The notes under the pieces are model-generated. The model was not told where the DNA came from. It worked only from the letters and a program-made list of their open reading frames with translations, and ran no database searches. Below, piece by piece: positions 1 through 7,157 of a DNA stretch of 51,867 nt (the first letter of the stretch is position 1; each line of letters begins with the position of its first letter). The translations under genes and the position numbers were made by a program. Source of the DNA: JAVBSC01 sp031547305 (GTDB lineage: Bacteria; Desulfobacterota; Desulfovibrionia; Desulfovibrionales; Desulfovibrionaceae); NCBI GenBank assembly GCA_031547305.1, contig JAVBSC010000045.1, positions 1 through 51,867 on the forward strand, given 5' to 3'.

Positions 1-654
1 CAGAACCGTATAATACACAAACATAATCCGGCCCACAAGAGACTTCCACAGGGCCGGGCCGGATAAATGCGCCCATGCCGCCGGGAGCGTTCCGGCCCCA
101 AGAGCCGCGCCGGCGCGCAACTGCCCGGCCGGCGGATTTTGCGAGATGTTCACGCCCAGACCGGCCAGAATCAGGCCTCCACGCTCCTCTAAAAGCAACC
201 CGCCCACCTTGGCAGGGCCGGCCGGACCATCCAGCACCAGATCATTTGGCCATTTCAGAAGCGGGTTCAGGCCAAGCTCTTCAAATGCCCGGCAGATCAT
301 CAGGCCAGCCAGCACGGACGAGGCTTCGCCGGAAAAAATTCCGCCCGCGGGCAGGCGAAAACTCACGTACAGATTGCCCGGCGGGGAAAGCCAGGGCCGC
401 CGGAGCTGTCCGCGCCCGCCGCTTTGCGTGACGGCCAGCACCGCGCCCCATTCGGGCAGCTTGCCGCGCCCGGCCAAGTCCCAGGCCGGCTCAAAAGTGG
501 AAGCGCAGCTTTGGCAGGCATAGACCGGAGCCGGCCACTTCCAGCCGGCAAACTCCGCCCACATGGCGGCCGGGCCGCCATCCGCGGAGGCGGAAGACAA
601 AAGGCCCGCATCCAGAGGCGTCAGGGAATATTCTTCGGAAAGCTGATAAGTCAT
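1..654 (-). CDS. birA: biotin--[acetyl-CoA-carboxylase] ligase, C-terminus cut by window edge
   Basis: Joins biotin to the biotin carrier domain of carboxylases through biotinyl-AMP, in the cytoplasm. The reading frame runs open from an ATG at 654 to base 1, giving 218 residues of an incomplete protein. Family hallmarks are visible: SGGRGQ near residues 78-83 (biotinyl-AMP loop), KWPNDL at 134-139 and GLGVNI at 166-171. There is no N-terminal helix-turn-helix before the catalytic domain, so it looks like a monofunctional (class I) ligase rather than a BirA repressor. The C-terminal SH3-like domain would lie outside the window. It is divergent from cca. Identification rests on motifs and is firm; the C-terminus is unseen. 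Confidence 0.9.
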   Translation of the reverse strand, partial: MTYQLSEEYSLTPLDAGLLSSASADGGPAAMWAEFAGWKWPAPVYACQSCASTFEPAWDLAGRGKLPEWGAVLAVTQSGGRGQLRRPWLSPPGNLYVSFRLPAGGIFSGEASSVLAGLMICRAFEELGLNPLLKWPNDLVLDGPAGPAKVGGLLLEERGGLILAGLGVNISQNPPAGQLRAGAALGAGTLPAAWAHLSGPALWKSLVGRIMFVYYTVL

Positions 655-708
655 GCCATTTGGAAATAAATGTTTGCAGACCGCAAACTAGCTGCTAAAC
701 ATATGTTC

Positions 709-1902
709 ATGCGTTATTTTCTTGTTGGCGGAGTGGTCCGCGATCTTCTGCTCGGGCTTGTTCCGCGCGACCAGGACTGGACTTTTGAAGGCGCGGACCA
801 GGAATTCTTAGCGCTGAATCCGACGGCGCGCAAGCTCGGAAACAAGATATCGACCTATATTTTATCCGGCGCGGAATATTCCGCCCTTAAAGGGAGCACT
901 CCGCAAGAGGATATTCTGGGCCGTGATTTCACCGTCAACGCCTTCTTGCTGGAACCCGGCGGCCGTCTGCACATGCACCCGGAATCCCTCAAAGATCTGC
1001 AATCAGGCGTCATCCGCCCGGTCCGGCCTGGCGCGTTGTCGGACGACCCGTTGCGCGTGTTCCGGGCCGCCAGGTTTTACGCCACGCTGGAGGGCTTCCG
1101 CCTGGCCCCTGAAACCCTGGACCAGATGCGCGAAGCAGCCAAGACTCCGGCTTTTGCCGCCCTGGCCCCGGAGCGCGTGGGCGGAGAGTTGCGTAAAGCC
1201 CTGGCCGGACTAAAGCCGGGCAATTTCCTGCGCGCCCTGAACCAGGCGGGCTGCCTTGCTCCCTGGTTTGCCGAACTGGACGGCGCGGACGCCATTCCGG
1301 CCGGGCCCCCCGCTTTTCATCAGCATTCCGTGCTGGAGCACACCGCCCAGGTAATGGACCTTTGCCGGGCCCAGGCCTGGCCGCCGGAAGGATTTGAAAC
1401 GGACGACCCGGCCGAGCCCAAAGAAGACCCGCGCTCCCTGGCCGCCTGGATGGCCATGATCCACGATCTGGGCAAAGTGACCACTGAGGCGGGCATCCTT
1501 CCGCACCACTACGGACACGAAACCAGAAGCCAGGCCGCCCTGCCCGGCCTGTTCAGACGGCTGCGCCTGCCCGGCCATTTTTTAAAAGCCGGCCTGCTGT
1601 CCGCCAAGCACCATATGAAAGCCGGACGCTACGAAATACACCGGCCTGGCGTAAGGGTGGACATGCTGCTGGAACTGCACCGGGCCGGCCTGATAACGCC
1701 TTTCTTCATCCTGGCCCAGGCGGATTCCCGCCGCCGGGATTTGCTGAAGCTGGCCTCTGAAGAACTTCAAGTAATACTTAATGTTCATCTGCCAAAAGAC
1801 AAACAAGGATTGGGGGAAAAATCCGGGCGGTATTTGCGGGATTTGCAATGCATTGCCATGGCTGATTGGCTTGGAGAAAAAAAAACGGGGAAGGGAGTAT
1901 AG
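709..1902 (+). CDS. cca: CCA tRNA nucleotidyltransferase / poly(A) polymerase family with HD domain
   Basis: Adds or repairs the 3'-CCA end of tRNA. The N-terminal nucleotidyltransferase signature is clear: VGGVVRD at residues 6-12, then the metal-binding DQD at 21-23. An HD phosphohydrolase motif (IHDLGK) sits near residue 250, as in the E. coli-type multifunctional enzymes. The frame is open from ATG 670, with further ATGs at 703 and 709. I chose 709 because E. coli-type Cca proteins begin a few residues before the LVGG motif, and because a start at 670 would leave only 15 bp to the divergent birA start. No good ribosome-binding site precedes any of the three, so the start is uncertain. About 397 residues, the usual size. 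The stop TAG is followed directly by the GTG of the acetyltransferase gene. Confidence 0.88.
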   Translation: MRYFLVGGVVRDLLLGLVPRDQDWTFEGADQEFLALNPTARKLGNKISTYILSGAEYSALKGSTPQEDILGRDFTVNAFLLEPGGRLHMHPESLKDLQSGVIRPVRPGALSDDPLRVFRAARFYATLEGFRLAPETLDQMREAAKTPAFAALAPERVGGELRKALAGLKPGNFLRALNQAGCLAPWFAELDGADAIPAGPPAFHQHSVLEHTAQVMDLCRAQAWPPEGFETDDPAEPKEDPRSLAAWMAMIHDLGKVTTEAGILPHHYGHETRSQAALPGLFRRLRLPGHFLKAGLLSAKHHMKAGRYEIHRPGVRVDMLLELHRAGLITPFFILAQADSRRRDLLKLASEELQVILNVHLPKDKQGLGEKSGRYLRDLQCIAMADWLGEKKTGKGV

Positions 1903-2385
1903 GTGGAACTCATTCCAGCGACAAATAGCGACCTGGCCCTCTGTACCAGACTCATCCAAAAATTCTACGCCCAGGAGCCTGGCATGCGGCCCCTGGACGA
2001 TGCGGAAGCCCGGAGCAAAGTCCAGGATATTTTCGCGGCCGGGGCGGACAAACGGGTTTATTGCCTGCTCCTGCGCCATACCGGAAACATAGTTGGCTAT
2101 GCGCTCATGGTTCCGTATTTTTCCAGCGAGTATGGCGGCTGCGTGGTGGTGCTGGACGAGCTGTTCATACTGCCGGAATTGCAGGGGCAAGGTCTTGGCG
2201 GCCGGGCTCTGGAGGCCCTGAAGGCCTGGAGCCGGGAACAGGGTATGAAGCGCGTCATTCTTGAAGTGACGGAAAAAAATTCGCGGGTGATGCGCCTTTA
2301 TGAGCGCGGCGGTTTTACCCGGCTGGACCGCCGGCTGATGTCCTGGGAAACAAATGACTGGGGAAGCGGAGCCTCCCCAGTCTGA
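1903..2385 (+). CDS. GNAT family N-acetyltransferase
   Basis: Predicted acetyl-CoA-dependent N-acetyltransferase of 160 residues; the substrate is unknown. The acetyl-CoA pyrophosphate loop QGQGLG is at residues 94-99, preceded by the typical beta-strand LDELFIL and followed by an amphipathic helix. The C-terminal NSRVMRLYERGGF segment is the usual GNAT motif B. It starts with GTG immediately after the cca stop, with AAGGGAG about six bases upstream, so it is translationally coupled to cca. The last codons form half of a perfect inverted repeat (2356-2382). Confidence 0.85.
   Translation: MELIPATNSDLALCTRLIQKFYAQEPGMRPLDDAEARSKVQDIFAAGADKRVYCLLLRHTGNIVGYALMVPYFSSEYGGCVVVLDELFILPELQGQGLGGRALEALKAWSREQGMKRVILEVTEKNSRVMRLYERGGFTRLDRRLMSWETNDWGSGASPV
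2356..2382. terminator. stem-loop at the 3' end of the acetyltransferase gene
   Basis: GACTGGGGA (2356-2364) and TCCCCAGTC (2374-2382) form a perfect 9-bp stem with a 9-nt loop, between the converging ends of the acetyltransferase gene and ppaC. No T-run follows on either strand, so classical intrinsic termination is doubtful. It may protect transcript ends or act as a weak bidirectional terminator. Confidence 0.45.
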
Positions 2386-2396
2386 TAATAAAGATA

Positions 2397-3314
2397 CTAC
2401 CCTTTAAAGACCGCCTCAAACTTGGGCACAACGTCCTTTTTGCGGCTCATGACCTTGGGCAGCCAGACGCTCTTGGCCCCTTCCACGCCAAAGGCCTTTT
2501 TGACCACGGAGGCATCGTCGGAGGCGATGAGCATTTCCGATCCTTCCTTCATGATGTCGGTTAGCAGCAGGAAAGCGCTGTGGCGGCCGTCCGCCTTCAC
2601 TTTCTTGAGTTCCTCATACAAGGCGTCCTTGACTTTATCCAGCATGGACAGGTCAATTACTTCAAGCTGGCCGATGCCGACCTTCTTGCCGCTCATGTCA
2701 AAGTCCTTGTAGTCGCGGAAAACCAAATCCCTGGCGGGCACTCCGTCCACGGCGGACTTGACCTTGAACATTTCCATGCCCAGGGCTTTGTAGTCGGCAA
2801 CGCCGGCGATTTTGGCCAGGGCTTCCACGGCCTTTTTGTCGTCATCCGTGGTGGTTGGGGACTTGAAGATGACCGTGTCGGACAGGATGGCGCAAAGCAG
2901 CCCGCCGGCGATGTTTTTGGGGATCTCTATGCCGTAGAAATCATACATGGCCTTGATGACCGTGCAGCTACAGCCGGCTGGCCAGACCCACATGAGCAGG
3001 GGGCTGGGGGTTGTCACGTCGCCCAGCTTGTGGTGGTCCACAATGGCGATGACTTCGGCTTCCTTAATGTCCGCCGGGGCCTGGGGCAGGTCGGAGTGGT
3101 CCACCAGAATGACTTTTTTGCCGGCCACGGAAGTGGTGATTTCCGGGGCTTTCAGGCCGAATTGTTTAAGCACGAACTCCGTTTCCGGAGTGGGCGCGCC
3201 CTGGGCGGCCGGCTGGGCCGGCACGCCGCGCTTGCTCATAAGGTCCGCCACGCCTATCGCGGAAATAATGCTGTCCGTATCCGGGTTTTTATGTCCAATC
3301 ACCAATGCTGACAT
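2397..3314 (-). CDS. ppaC: manganese-dependent inorganic pyrophosphatase (family II)
   Basis: Hydrolyses pyrophosphate to phosphate; in sulfate reducers this pulls sulfate activation by ATP sulfurylase forward. The family II (DHH) signature is complete: GHKNPDTDS with H8, D12 and D14, then D72 in VDHSD and the DHH triad at 93-95. The C-terminal SRKK substrate-binding motif is near residue 290. Translation almost surely starts at ATG 3314, behind GGAGG with seven bases spacing. A longer open frame to 3359 would add 15 residues that precede the conserved N-terminus. 305 residues is the normal length without CBS domains. It has its own promoter and is not in the PTS transcript, which ends at about 3450. 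Confidence 0.95.
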   Translation of the reverse strand: MSALVIGHKNPDTDSIISAIGVADLMSKRGVPAQPAAQGAPTPETEFVLKQFGLKAPEITTSVAGKKVILVDHSDLPQAPADIKEAEVIAIVDHHKLGDVTTPSPLLMWVWPAGCSCTVIKAMYDFYGIEIPKNIAGGLLCAILSDTVIFKSPTTTDDDKKAVEALAKIAGVADYKALGMEMFKVKSAVDGVPARDLVFRDYKDFDMSGKKVGIGQLEVIDLSMLDKVKDALYEELKKVKADGRHSAFLLLTDIMKEGSEMLIASDDASVVKKAFGVEGAKSVWLPKVMSRKKDVVPKFEAVFKG

Positions 3315-3349
3315 GTTTATCCTCCATGTGGGTTGTGGGGTATTTGTGC

Positions 3350-3378
3350 TTTCTAGCACAAGACATTATGGTTGCCAA
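3350..3378 (-). promoter_or_regulatory. probable sigma-70 promoter of ppaC with overlapping palindrome
   Basis: Read leftward, TTGGCA (3378-3373), a 17-bp spacer and TAGAAA (3355-3350) precede ppaC. A palindrome TTGTGCT-TTCT-AGCACAA (3344-3361) with 7-bp arms covers the -10 box and start site. It could be an operator or an early hairpin in the leader. Assigned by eye only. Confidence 0.45.
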
Positions 3379-3439
3379 TATCCCCACGCATTTTATCCTT
3401 GATAAAAGAAATAAAAAAATAACAGAGGCGTCCTGTTTT

Positions 3440-3518
3440 GAAAAAAAGCTCCATGCTATGCAAAAATAAAGAGAGCTACGCGAAGATGAACATACGATAA
3501 AGCAATGTACATGGAGCT
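3440..3518 (-). terminator. probable terminator of the rpoN-PTS cluster
   Basis: Leftward transcripts leaving the EIIC gene meet AGCTCCATG, then about 54 bases, then CATGGAGCT followed by seven U residues (A-run at 3441-3447 on the given strand). The 9-bp stem plus U-tract resembles an intrinsic terminator, but the loop is unusually long and may fold further. No other PTS gene follows before ppaC. Confidence 0.5.
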
Positions 3519-3524
3519 GATTGG

Positions 3525-4225
3525 TCAGATAAACAATGACGCCAGCAAAATTGCAAGCCCAGCCCAGAATGTTGCAAATGCCCAACGTATGCGCAATGCA
3601 AGAATTCCGCCTCCGGAGGCAATCAGCCAGAGCACCGGCCAGGTAGGGGCTGACGAAGCCGGCAGGTCTGGCAAAAACAAGCGGAACATCCAGATAAGCA
3701 GGTAAAAGACCGCTGTTCCGGCTGTGAAGGCCAGAAAACTGAACAGGAATATTTGTGAAATTGAGGACAAGACAGCCCGTGAGGTGGCGGCGGATAACAG
3801 AGCGTAGGAAGATCCGGCGTCGATCACTCTGTTATAGCCAAGAGTATCCAGTTTTCTCTGCCAGGTTTCCAGGCGGGCGCCCAGAATGGCCAGGGGCAGA
3901 CTAAGGGCCATAGGGAAGGCCAGATCGGGCGCGTCGGCGATATGGAGCCGCCCGGCCAGAAAAAGCATGGCCAGCAGGGAAAAGACGCCGTTTGGAGGCA
4001 CATAAGTGCCCACATGGAAGAGATCCAGCCAGAACAACTCAAAAAATATGGCCAGAGGCAGAGCCGGCATGACTTCGCCGGTGGCGGCCCACCATAAGAG
4101 GCCGATCAGCAGCGGCCGATCCGCCAGGGGAAGGCTGAGTGAAGACTTCAGGACCGAATGCAGGGCAAAAAAAAAGCGAGGCCCAAGAGAGGCAGGAGCA
4201 ACGGCAGATTCTCAGACAGGGGCAT
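3525..4225 (-). pseudogene. PTS mannose/sorbose-family EIIC, frameshifted in an A9 tract
   Basis: Membrane channel component of a mannose-type phosphotransferase system. The intact downstream frame (4070 to 3525, 181 residues) shows the family hallmark FFELFWLDLFHVGTYVPPN and several hydrophobic helices. The natural start appears to be ATG 4225, behind GGAGGA and overlapping the EIIB end. Its frame reads MPLSENLPLLLPLLGLAFF and then stops. Adding one base in the A9 run at 4167-4175 (T9 in the message) joins it to the downstream frame and restores 233 residues, close to family length. As written, only an N-terminally truncated protein from internal ATG 4070 could be made. It may be a pseudogene, a slippage-expressed gene or a sequencing error. 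Confidence 0.8.
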
Positions 4226-4685
4226 TCCAGTCCTCCACTTGCGGCAGATCGTCCGGCACGCAACGGAAATCCAGGTTTACGGACAAGCTTTTCAAACGGT
4301 CCAGGCATTCCGCGTCCCCCTGGGAAAGCGCCACATGCGTGCAGACCTGTTTTTTGTCCGGCCCGTAATGCAGGTTGCCCACATTGAGCACGGTAGGCTT
4401 AAAGCCGCCCTGCACCGCCCGCCAGACATCAGCGCAATCCGCGAACAGGATCAGGCCTTTTTCGTGCGCGGTTTCCAGGTCTTTCAGCAGGAGCGGCAAT
4501 TCGGCGATGCGGGAAAAAAACGCGTTAATCCGCGCCGGTATAGCCAACTGCATGATCTGGCGCTGCAAATAATCGCCGGCCACGGCGTCATTGGCCACCA
4601 CCAGAAAGGAAGCGCCCAGGTACGGCAGCCAGGCTTCCACAACCTGGCCGTGCACCAGGCGGTTGTCCACCCGGCACCAAATCAT
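4212..4685 (-). CDS. PTS mannose/sorbose-family EIIB component
   Basis: Cytoplasmic phosphocarrier that takes phosphate from EIIA and passes it to sugar. The N-terminus carries the family signature RVDNRLVHGQV with the phosphorylated histidine at residue 12. About 157 residues, normal for a single-domain EIIB-Man. ATG 4685 is preferred because it overlaps the EIIA stop (ATGA) with AGAG upstream; a GTG two codons earlier is possible. It ends inside the proposed start region of EIIC. With EIIC broken, and EIID, HPr and EI absent from the window, the protein may serve regulation rather than transport. Confidence 0.88.
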   Translation of the reverse strand: MIWCRVDNRLVHGQVVEAWLPYLGASFLVVANDAVAGDYLQRQIMQLAIPARINAFFSRIAELPLLLKDLETAHEKGLILFADCADVWRAVQGGFKPTVLNVGNLHYGPDKKQVCTHVALSQGDAECLDRLKSLSVNLDFRCVPDDLPQVEDWNAPV

Positions 4686-5137
4686 TCGCACTCTCTTTTG
4701 CGTGTTTTACCGCGCAAAACGTCGCCGGCCACCAGAATACCCTCTTTGCCCGCCTCGCAGGCCAGCACCGCCAGTTCCGGCAGCGGCAGCCCACGGCTGC
4801 CGAAGACTTTGAGCAGCATGGGCAGATTAACTCCGGTGACAACTTCAATGTTCGGCCCGTTTTTGCCCAGGAGCGACAGGCTCAGGTTTGTGGGCGTGCC
4901 GCCGAACATGTCCGTGAGCACCATCACACCAAGCCCGTTGTCCAGGAGCGCGGAGGCTTCTTGCAGGCGCTTCACGGTTTCGGAAACCTCAAGGGTCACG
5001 TCCACCTGAATTGTGGCGCAATCGCTGAGCGGTCCCAGAATCTGCTCCGCGGCGCGCAGCAGGGCGGCTCCGTAGTCAACATGGGTAACGACTATGACCC
5101 CGACCTGGGCCTTTTCTTTATCCTTATCCACACCCAT
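4682..5137 (-). CDS. PTS mannose/sorbose-family EIIA component
   Basis: Accepts phosphate from HPr and hands it to EIIB. The N-terminal strand VGVIVVTH ends in the expected phosphorylated histidine (about residue 19), and the MFGGTPTNLSL loop is typical of the EIIA-Man fold. The start was set at ATG 5137, four bases after the rapZ stop, with GGGGT upstream. A TTG at 5155 would only add residues overlapping rapZ. About 151 residues. It is co-directional and tightly packed with rapZ and EIIB, a PTS arrangement found in bacteria that use the mannose-type PTS as a regulatory device. Confidence 0.88.
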   Translation of the reverse strand: MGVDKDKEKAQVGVIVVTHVDYGAALLRAAEQILGPLSDCATIQVDVTLEVSETVKRLQEASALLDNGLGVMVLTDMFGGTPTNLSLSLLGKNGPNIEVVTGVNLPMLLKVFGSRGLPLPELAVLACEAGKEGILVAGDVLRGKTRKRECE

Positions 5138-5141
5138 ATGT

Positions 5142-6038
5142 TTACCCCAATTCAAGGTGGCGGTGTTCCAGACTTACCGTACAGTCAAGTCCGGCCAGGG
5201 CGCGGCCCAAAGCTTCGGCCACGGCCACGGAACGATGCCTGCCGCCTGTGCAGCCTATGCCCAGGGTAACCCGGTAACGGCCCTCTTGCTTATACAAAGG
5301 CAGCAGGTAGTGTAAAAAATCCAGCAGGCGCACGAAAAAATCCCGCCCCGGAGCCTCGGCCAGCACAAAATCCGCCACTCTGCCGTCCAGGCCGGAAAGC
5401 GGCTTCAAAGACTCATTAAAGTACGGGTTGGGCAAAAAGCGCAAGTCAAAAATCATGTCCGCCTCCGAGGGCGTGCCGTACTTGAAGCCGAAAGAAATGA
5501 CATGCACCCGGAACAGCTTTGAGTTTTCGCCGAAGTACTGCCGGCTGTTCTGGACCTCGCGCCGCAGATCGTGAATGGAGTAGGCGGAGGTGTCGATGAT
5601 CGTGTCCGCTATGGCTCTTACGCGCACCAGCCGGGAACGTTCCCTCTCTATGGCCTGGGAAAGCCCGATGCCCTCGCTTTCCAGCGGGTGGGGACGGCGG
5701 GTGGATGCATAGCGGCGCACCAGCACGGAAAGATCCGCTTCCACAAACAGGACACAGGGAGTGATGCCCTCCTGGCGCAGGGTGCGGATTGCCGTCTTAA
5801 AGTCGTCCACCGCGCCCGGTTGGCGCAAATCCACGCCAAAGACGGAGCCCTGATAATCCTTGAGGCTGTCGCGGTTCAACACTTTGACCATGGCCGGCAG
5901 CAGAGCCGGGGGCAGGCCTTCCATGGTGAAGTACCGCATATCTTCAAAGGCGTTCTGCACAGTGCTTTTGCCCGCCCCGGAAAGGCCGGTCAGGATCACC
6001 AGGCTGAAAGCCTTGTCCGTTTCGCATCGCTCGTTCAT
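5142..6038 (-). CDS. rapZ: RapZ/YvcJ-type P-loop nucleotide-binding regulator
   Basis: In E. coli RapZ is an RNA adaptor controlling glucosamine-6-phosphate synthase mRNA through small RNAs; in other bacteria the role is less clear. The N-terminal Walker A GLSGAGKST is at residues 18-26. The C-terminal sensor domain contains the conserved GCTGGRHRSV near 262-271. 298 residues from ATG 6038, the family size. That ATG overlaps the TGA of the restored ptsN frame by four bases (ATGA), which supports both this start and the ptsN reconstruction. A GTG at 6059 opens the frame slightly earlier. Confidence 0.92.
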   Translation of the reverse strand: MNERCETDKAFSLVILTGLSGAGKSTVQNAFEDMRYFTMEGLPPALLPAMVKVLNRDSLKDYQGSVFGVDLRQPGAVDDFKTAIRTLRQEGITPCVLFVEADLSVLVRRYASTRRPHPLESEGIGLSQAIERERSRLVRVRAIADTIIDTSAYSIHDLRREVQNSRQYFGENSKLFRVHVISFGFKYGTPSEADMIFDLRFLPNPYFNESLKPLSGLDGRVADFVLAEAPGRDFFVRLLDFLHYLLPLYKQEGRYRVTLGIGCTGGRHRSVAVAEALGRALAGLDCTVSLEHRHLELG

Positions 6039-6483
6039 AACCTGGTCAGGAATTCCCACAGGGTCTTGCGATCCGGCGGGGTGAAAAAATTATTCCGAAA
6101 GGACGCTGACCTGATAATCCTGGCCAAGTGCCCGAGGTACCCCAAGTGTCTGCCGCGCTCGCCTTCCGGCGTAAGGAGCAGAAAAAAATCCGGCAGGGGA
6201 TCAGATCCGGCGCATCAAAGTCTATGCCCCGGCTGCTTCGCCCCACAGCCAGAATGGCGCCGCCGCAACAGCCAAGTTTGCCGTGCGGCATGGCCACGCC
6301 GTCACCCAGGCCGGTGCTGCCCAGGCGCTCCCGCTCCTGAAGCACGGCAAGCACCCCGGGCCTGTCCAGGGCCGGGTAAGCGGCACAGACCACGGAGACC
6401 AGTTCCGCCAGAACTTCCCCCTTGTTGCAAGAGGAAAGTTCCGGCAGAACGCAGTCCTCTTTCAGGCAATCCGCCAGATTCAT
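6035..6483 (-). pseudogene. ptsN: PtsN (EIIA-Ntr), frameshifted in an A7 tract
   Basis: Nitrogen-PTS phosphoacceptor protein. The first two thirds are normal, including GVAMPHGKL with the phosphorylated histidine near residue 67 and the GIDFDAPD segment. At the conserved RIFF stretch the frame breaks: the message has T7 (6182-6188 on the given strand), where one more T would read RIFFLLLTPEGE, the family sequence. With that base the frame continues through LGHLARIIRSASFRNNFF to TGA at 6035-6037, giving about 149 residues, and the stop overlaps rapZ by ATGA. Without it the protein keeps an alien tail ending at 6046. The start is ATG 6483, overlapping the hpf stop (TGATG). Confidence 0.82.
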
Positions 6484-6734
6484 CAAACGCCCGGAGCGAT
6501 CAGCCCGTAATTGCCGTCCTTCTGTTTATACAAGACGTTAACTTTTTCGCTTTCCGCCTCCAGAAAGACCAAAAACTCACCGCCGCGCTGCTCCAGTTGC
6601 ATGGCGGCCTCGTCAACGTGCAGCGGTTTCGGATTGAAGTTGTCCACATCCACTATGACGCGCTCCCGGCTTTCGCCGCCTTCGTCATAATTGTAAACCT
6701 GCATGCTGCTCTGGCCGCGCCCGCCCCGGCGTTT
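6483..6734 (-). pseudogene. hpf: detached C-terminal dimerisation domain of a long-form HPF
   Basis: This is the second domain of a long ribosome hibernation promoting factor, used for 100S ribosome dimerisation. It reads in the same frame as the N-terminal domain but is separated from it by a TAA at 6735-6737. Recognisable motifs are KPLHVDEAAMQLE, EFLVFLEAES and VNVLYKQKDGNYGLI, which end long HPF proteins. The linker codes KRRGGRGQSS before a possible restart at ATG 6704. That ATG has no convincing ribosome-binding site, so independent translation (73 residues) is doubtful. Reading through the stop would give 179 residues, the normal long-HPF length. Confidence 0.78.
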
Positions 6735-7022
6735 TTACTTAAGCTTTTCCGAATGCTTTTTAAGCTGAGTTTCCACCTTGTCGAAAATCATATCCACGGT
6801 GGCGTACATATCCTCGGACTGCTCCACCGCGCTTATATTCAGATTGTCGCCGGAAAACTGGACTTCCGCCTTGTGGCGGAATTTATCCACGGAAAGAGCA
6901 ACGCTTACTTCAACGTTTCCGTCTTTGTGCAGAAAACGCCCGAGTTTTTCAAAGCGGCGACGCGCATATTTTTTCAGGTGATCGGAGGGTTCGAAATTTT
7001 TGAAGGAAAAAACGATGTTCAT
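6735..7022 (-). CDS. hpf: ribosome hibernation promoting factor, N-terminal domain only
   Basis: Binds the decoding and peptidyl sites of the 30S subunit in resting cells. It begins MNIVFSFKNFEPSDHLKKY and shows the basic beta-alpha-beta-beta-beta-alpha fold of the HPF/RaiA family, ending EKLK at a TAA. The 95-residue product equals the length of enterobacterial short HPF. The in-frame continuation (6483-6734), however, encodes the C-terminal domain of a long HPF, so this looks like a long form truncated by one nonsense change. AGGAGG five bases upstream of ATG 7022 gives strong initiation. Location after rpoN is the classic place for this gene, once called a sigma-54 modulation protein. Confidence 0.85.
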   Translation of the reverse strand: MNIVFSFKNFEPSDHLKKYARRRFEKLGRFLHKDGNVEVSVALSVDKFRHKAEVQFSGDNLNISAVEQSEDMYATVDMIFDKVETQLKKHSEKLK

Positions 7023-7157
7023 GCGGTCCTCCTGGGCTGTAACGGTTAATATTCCTATATATGGTTATAGGGTTAGTACAAATAATAAGGAATCAGCCGG
7101 AATAGTAAAGAATAATCTTGAAGCTGGCTTGATAAAAACGCCGGTAGACAAAAAAAC

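Noticed and set aside
5571..7049. 492-codon open frame on the + strand
   Set aside because: Antisense shadow over rapZ, ptsN and hpf; crosses gene borders, no motif.
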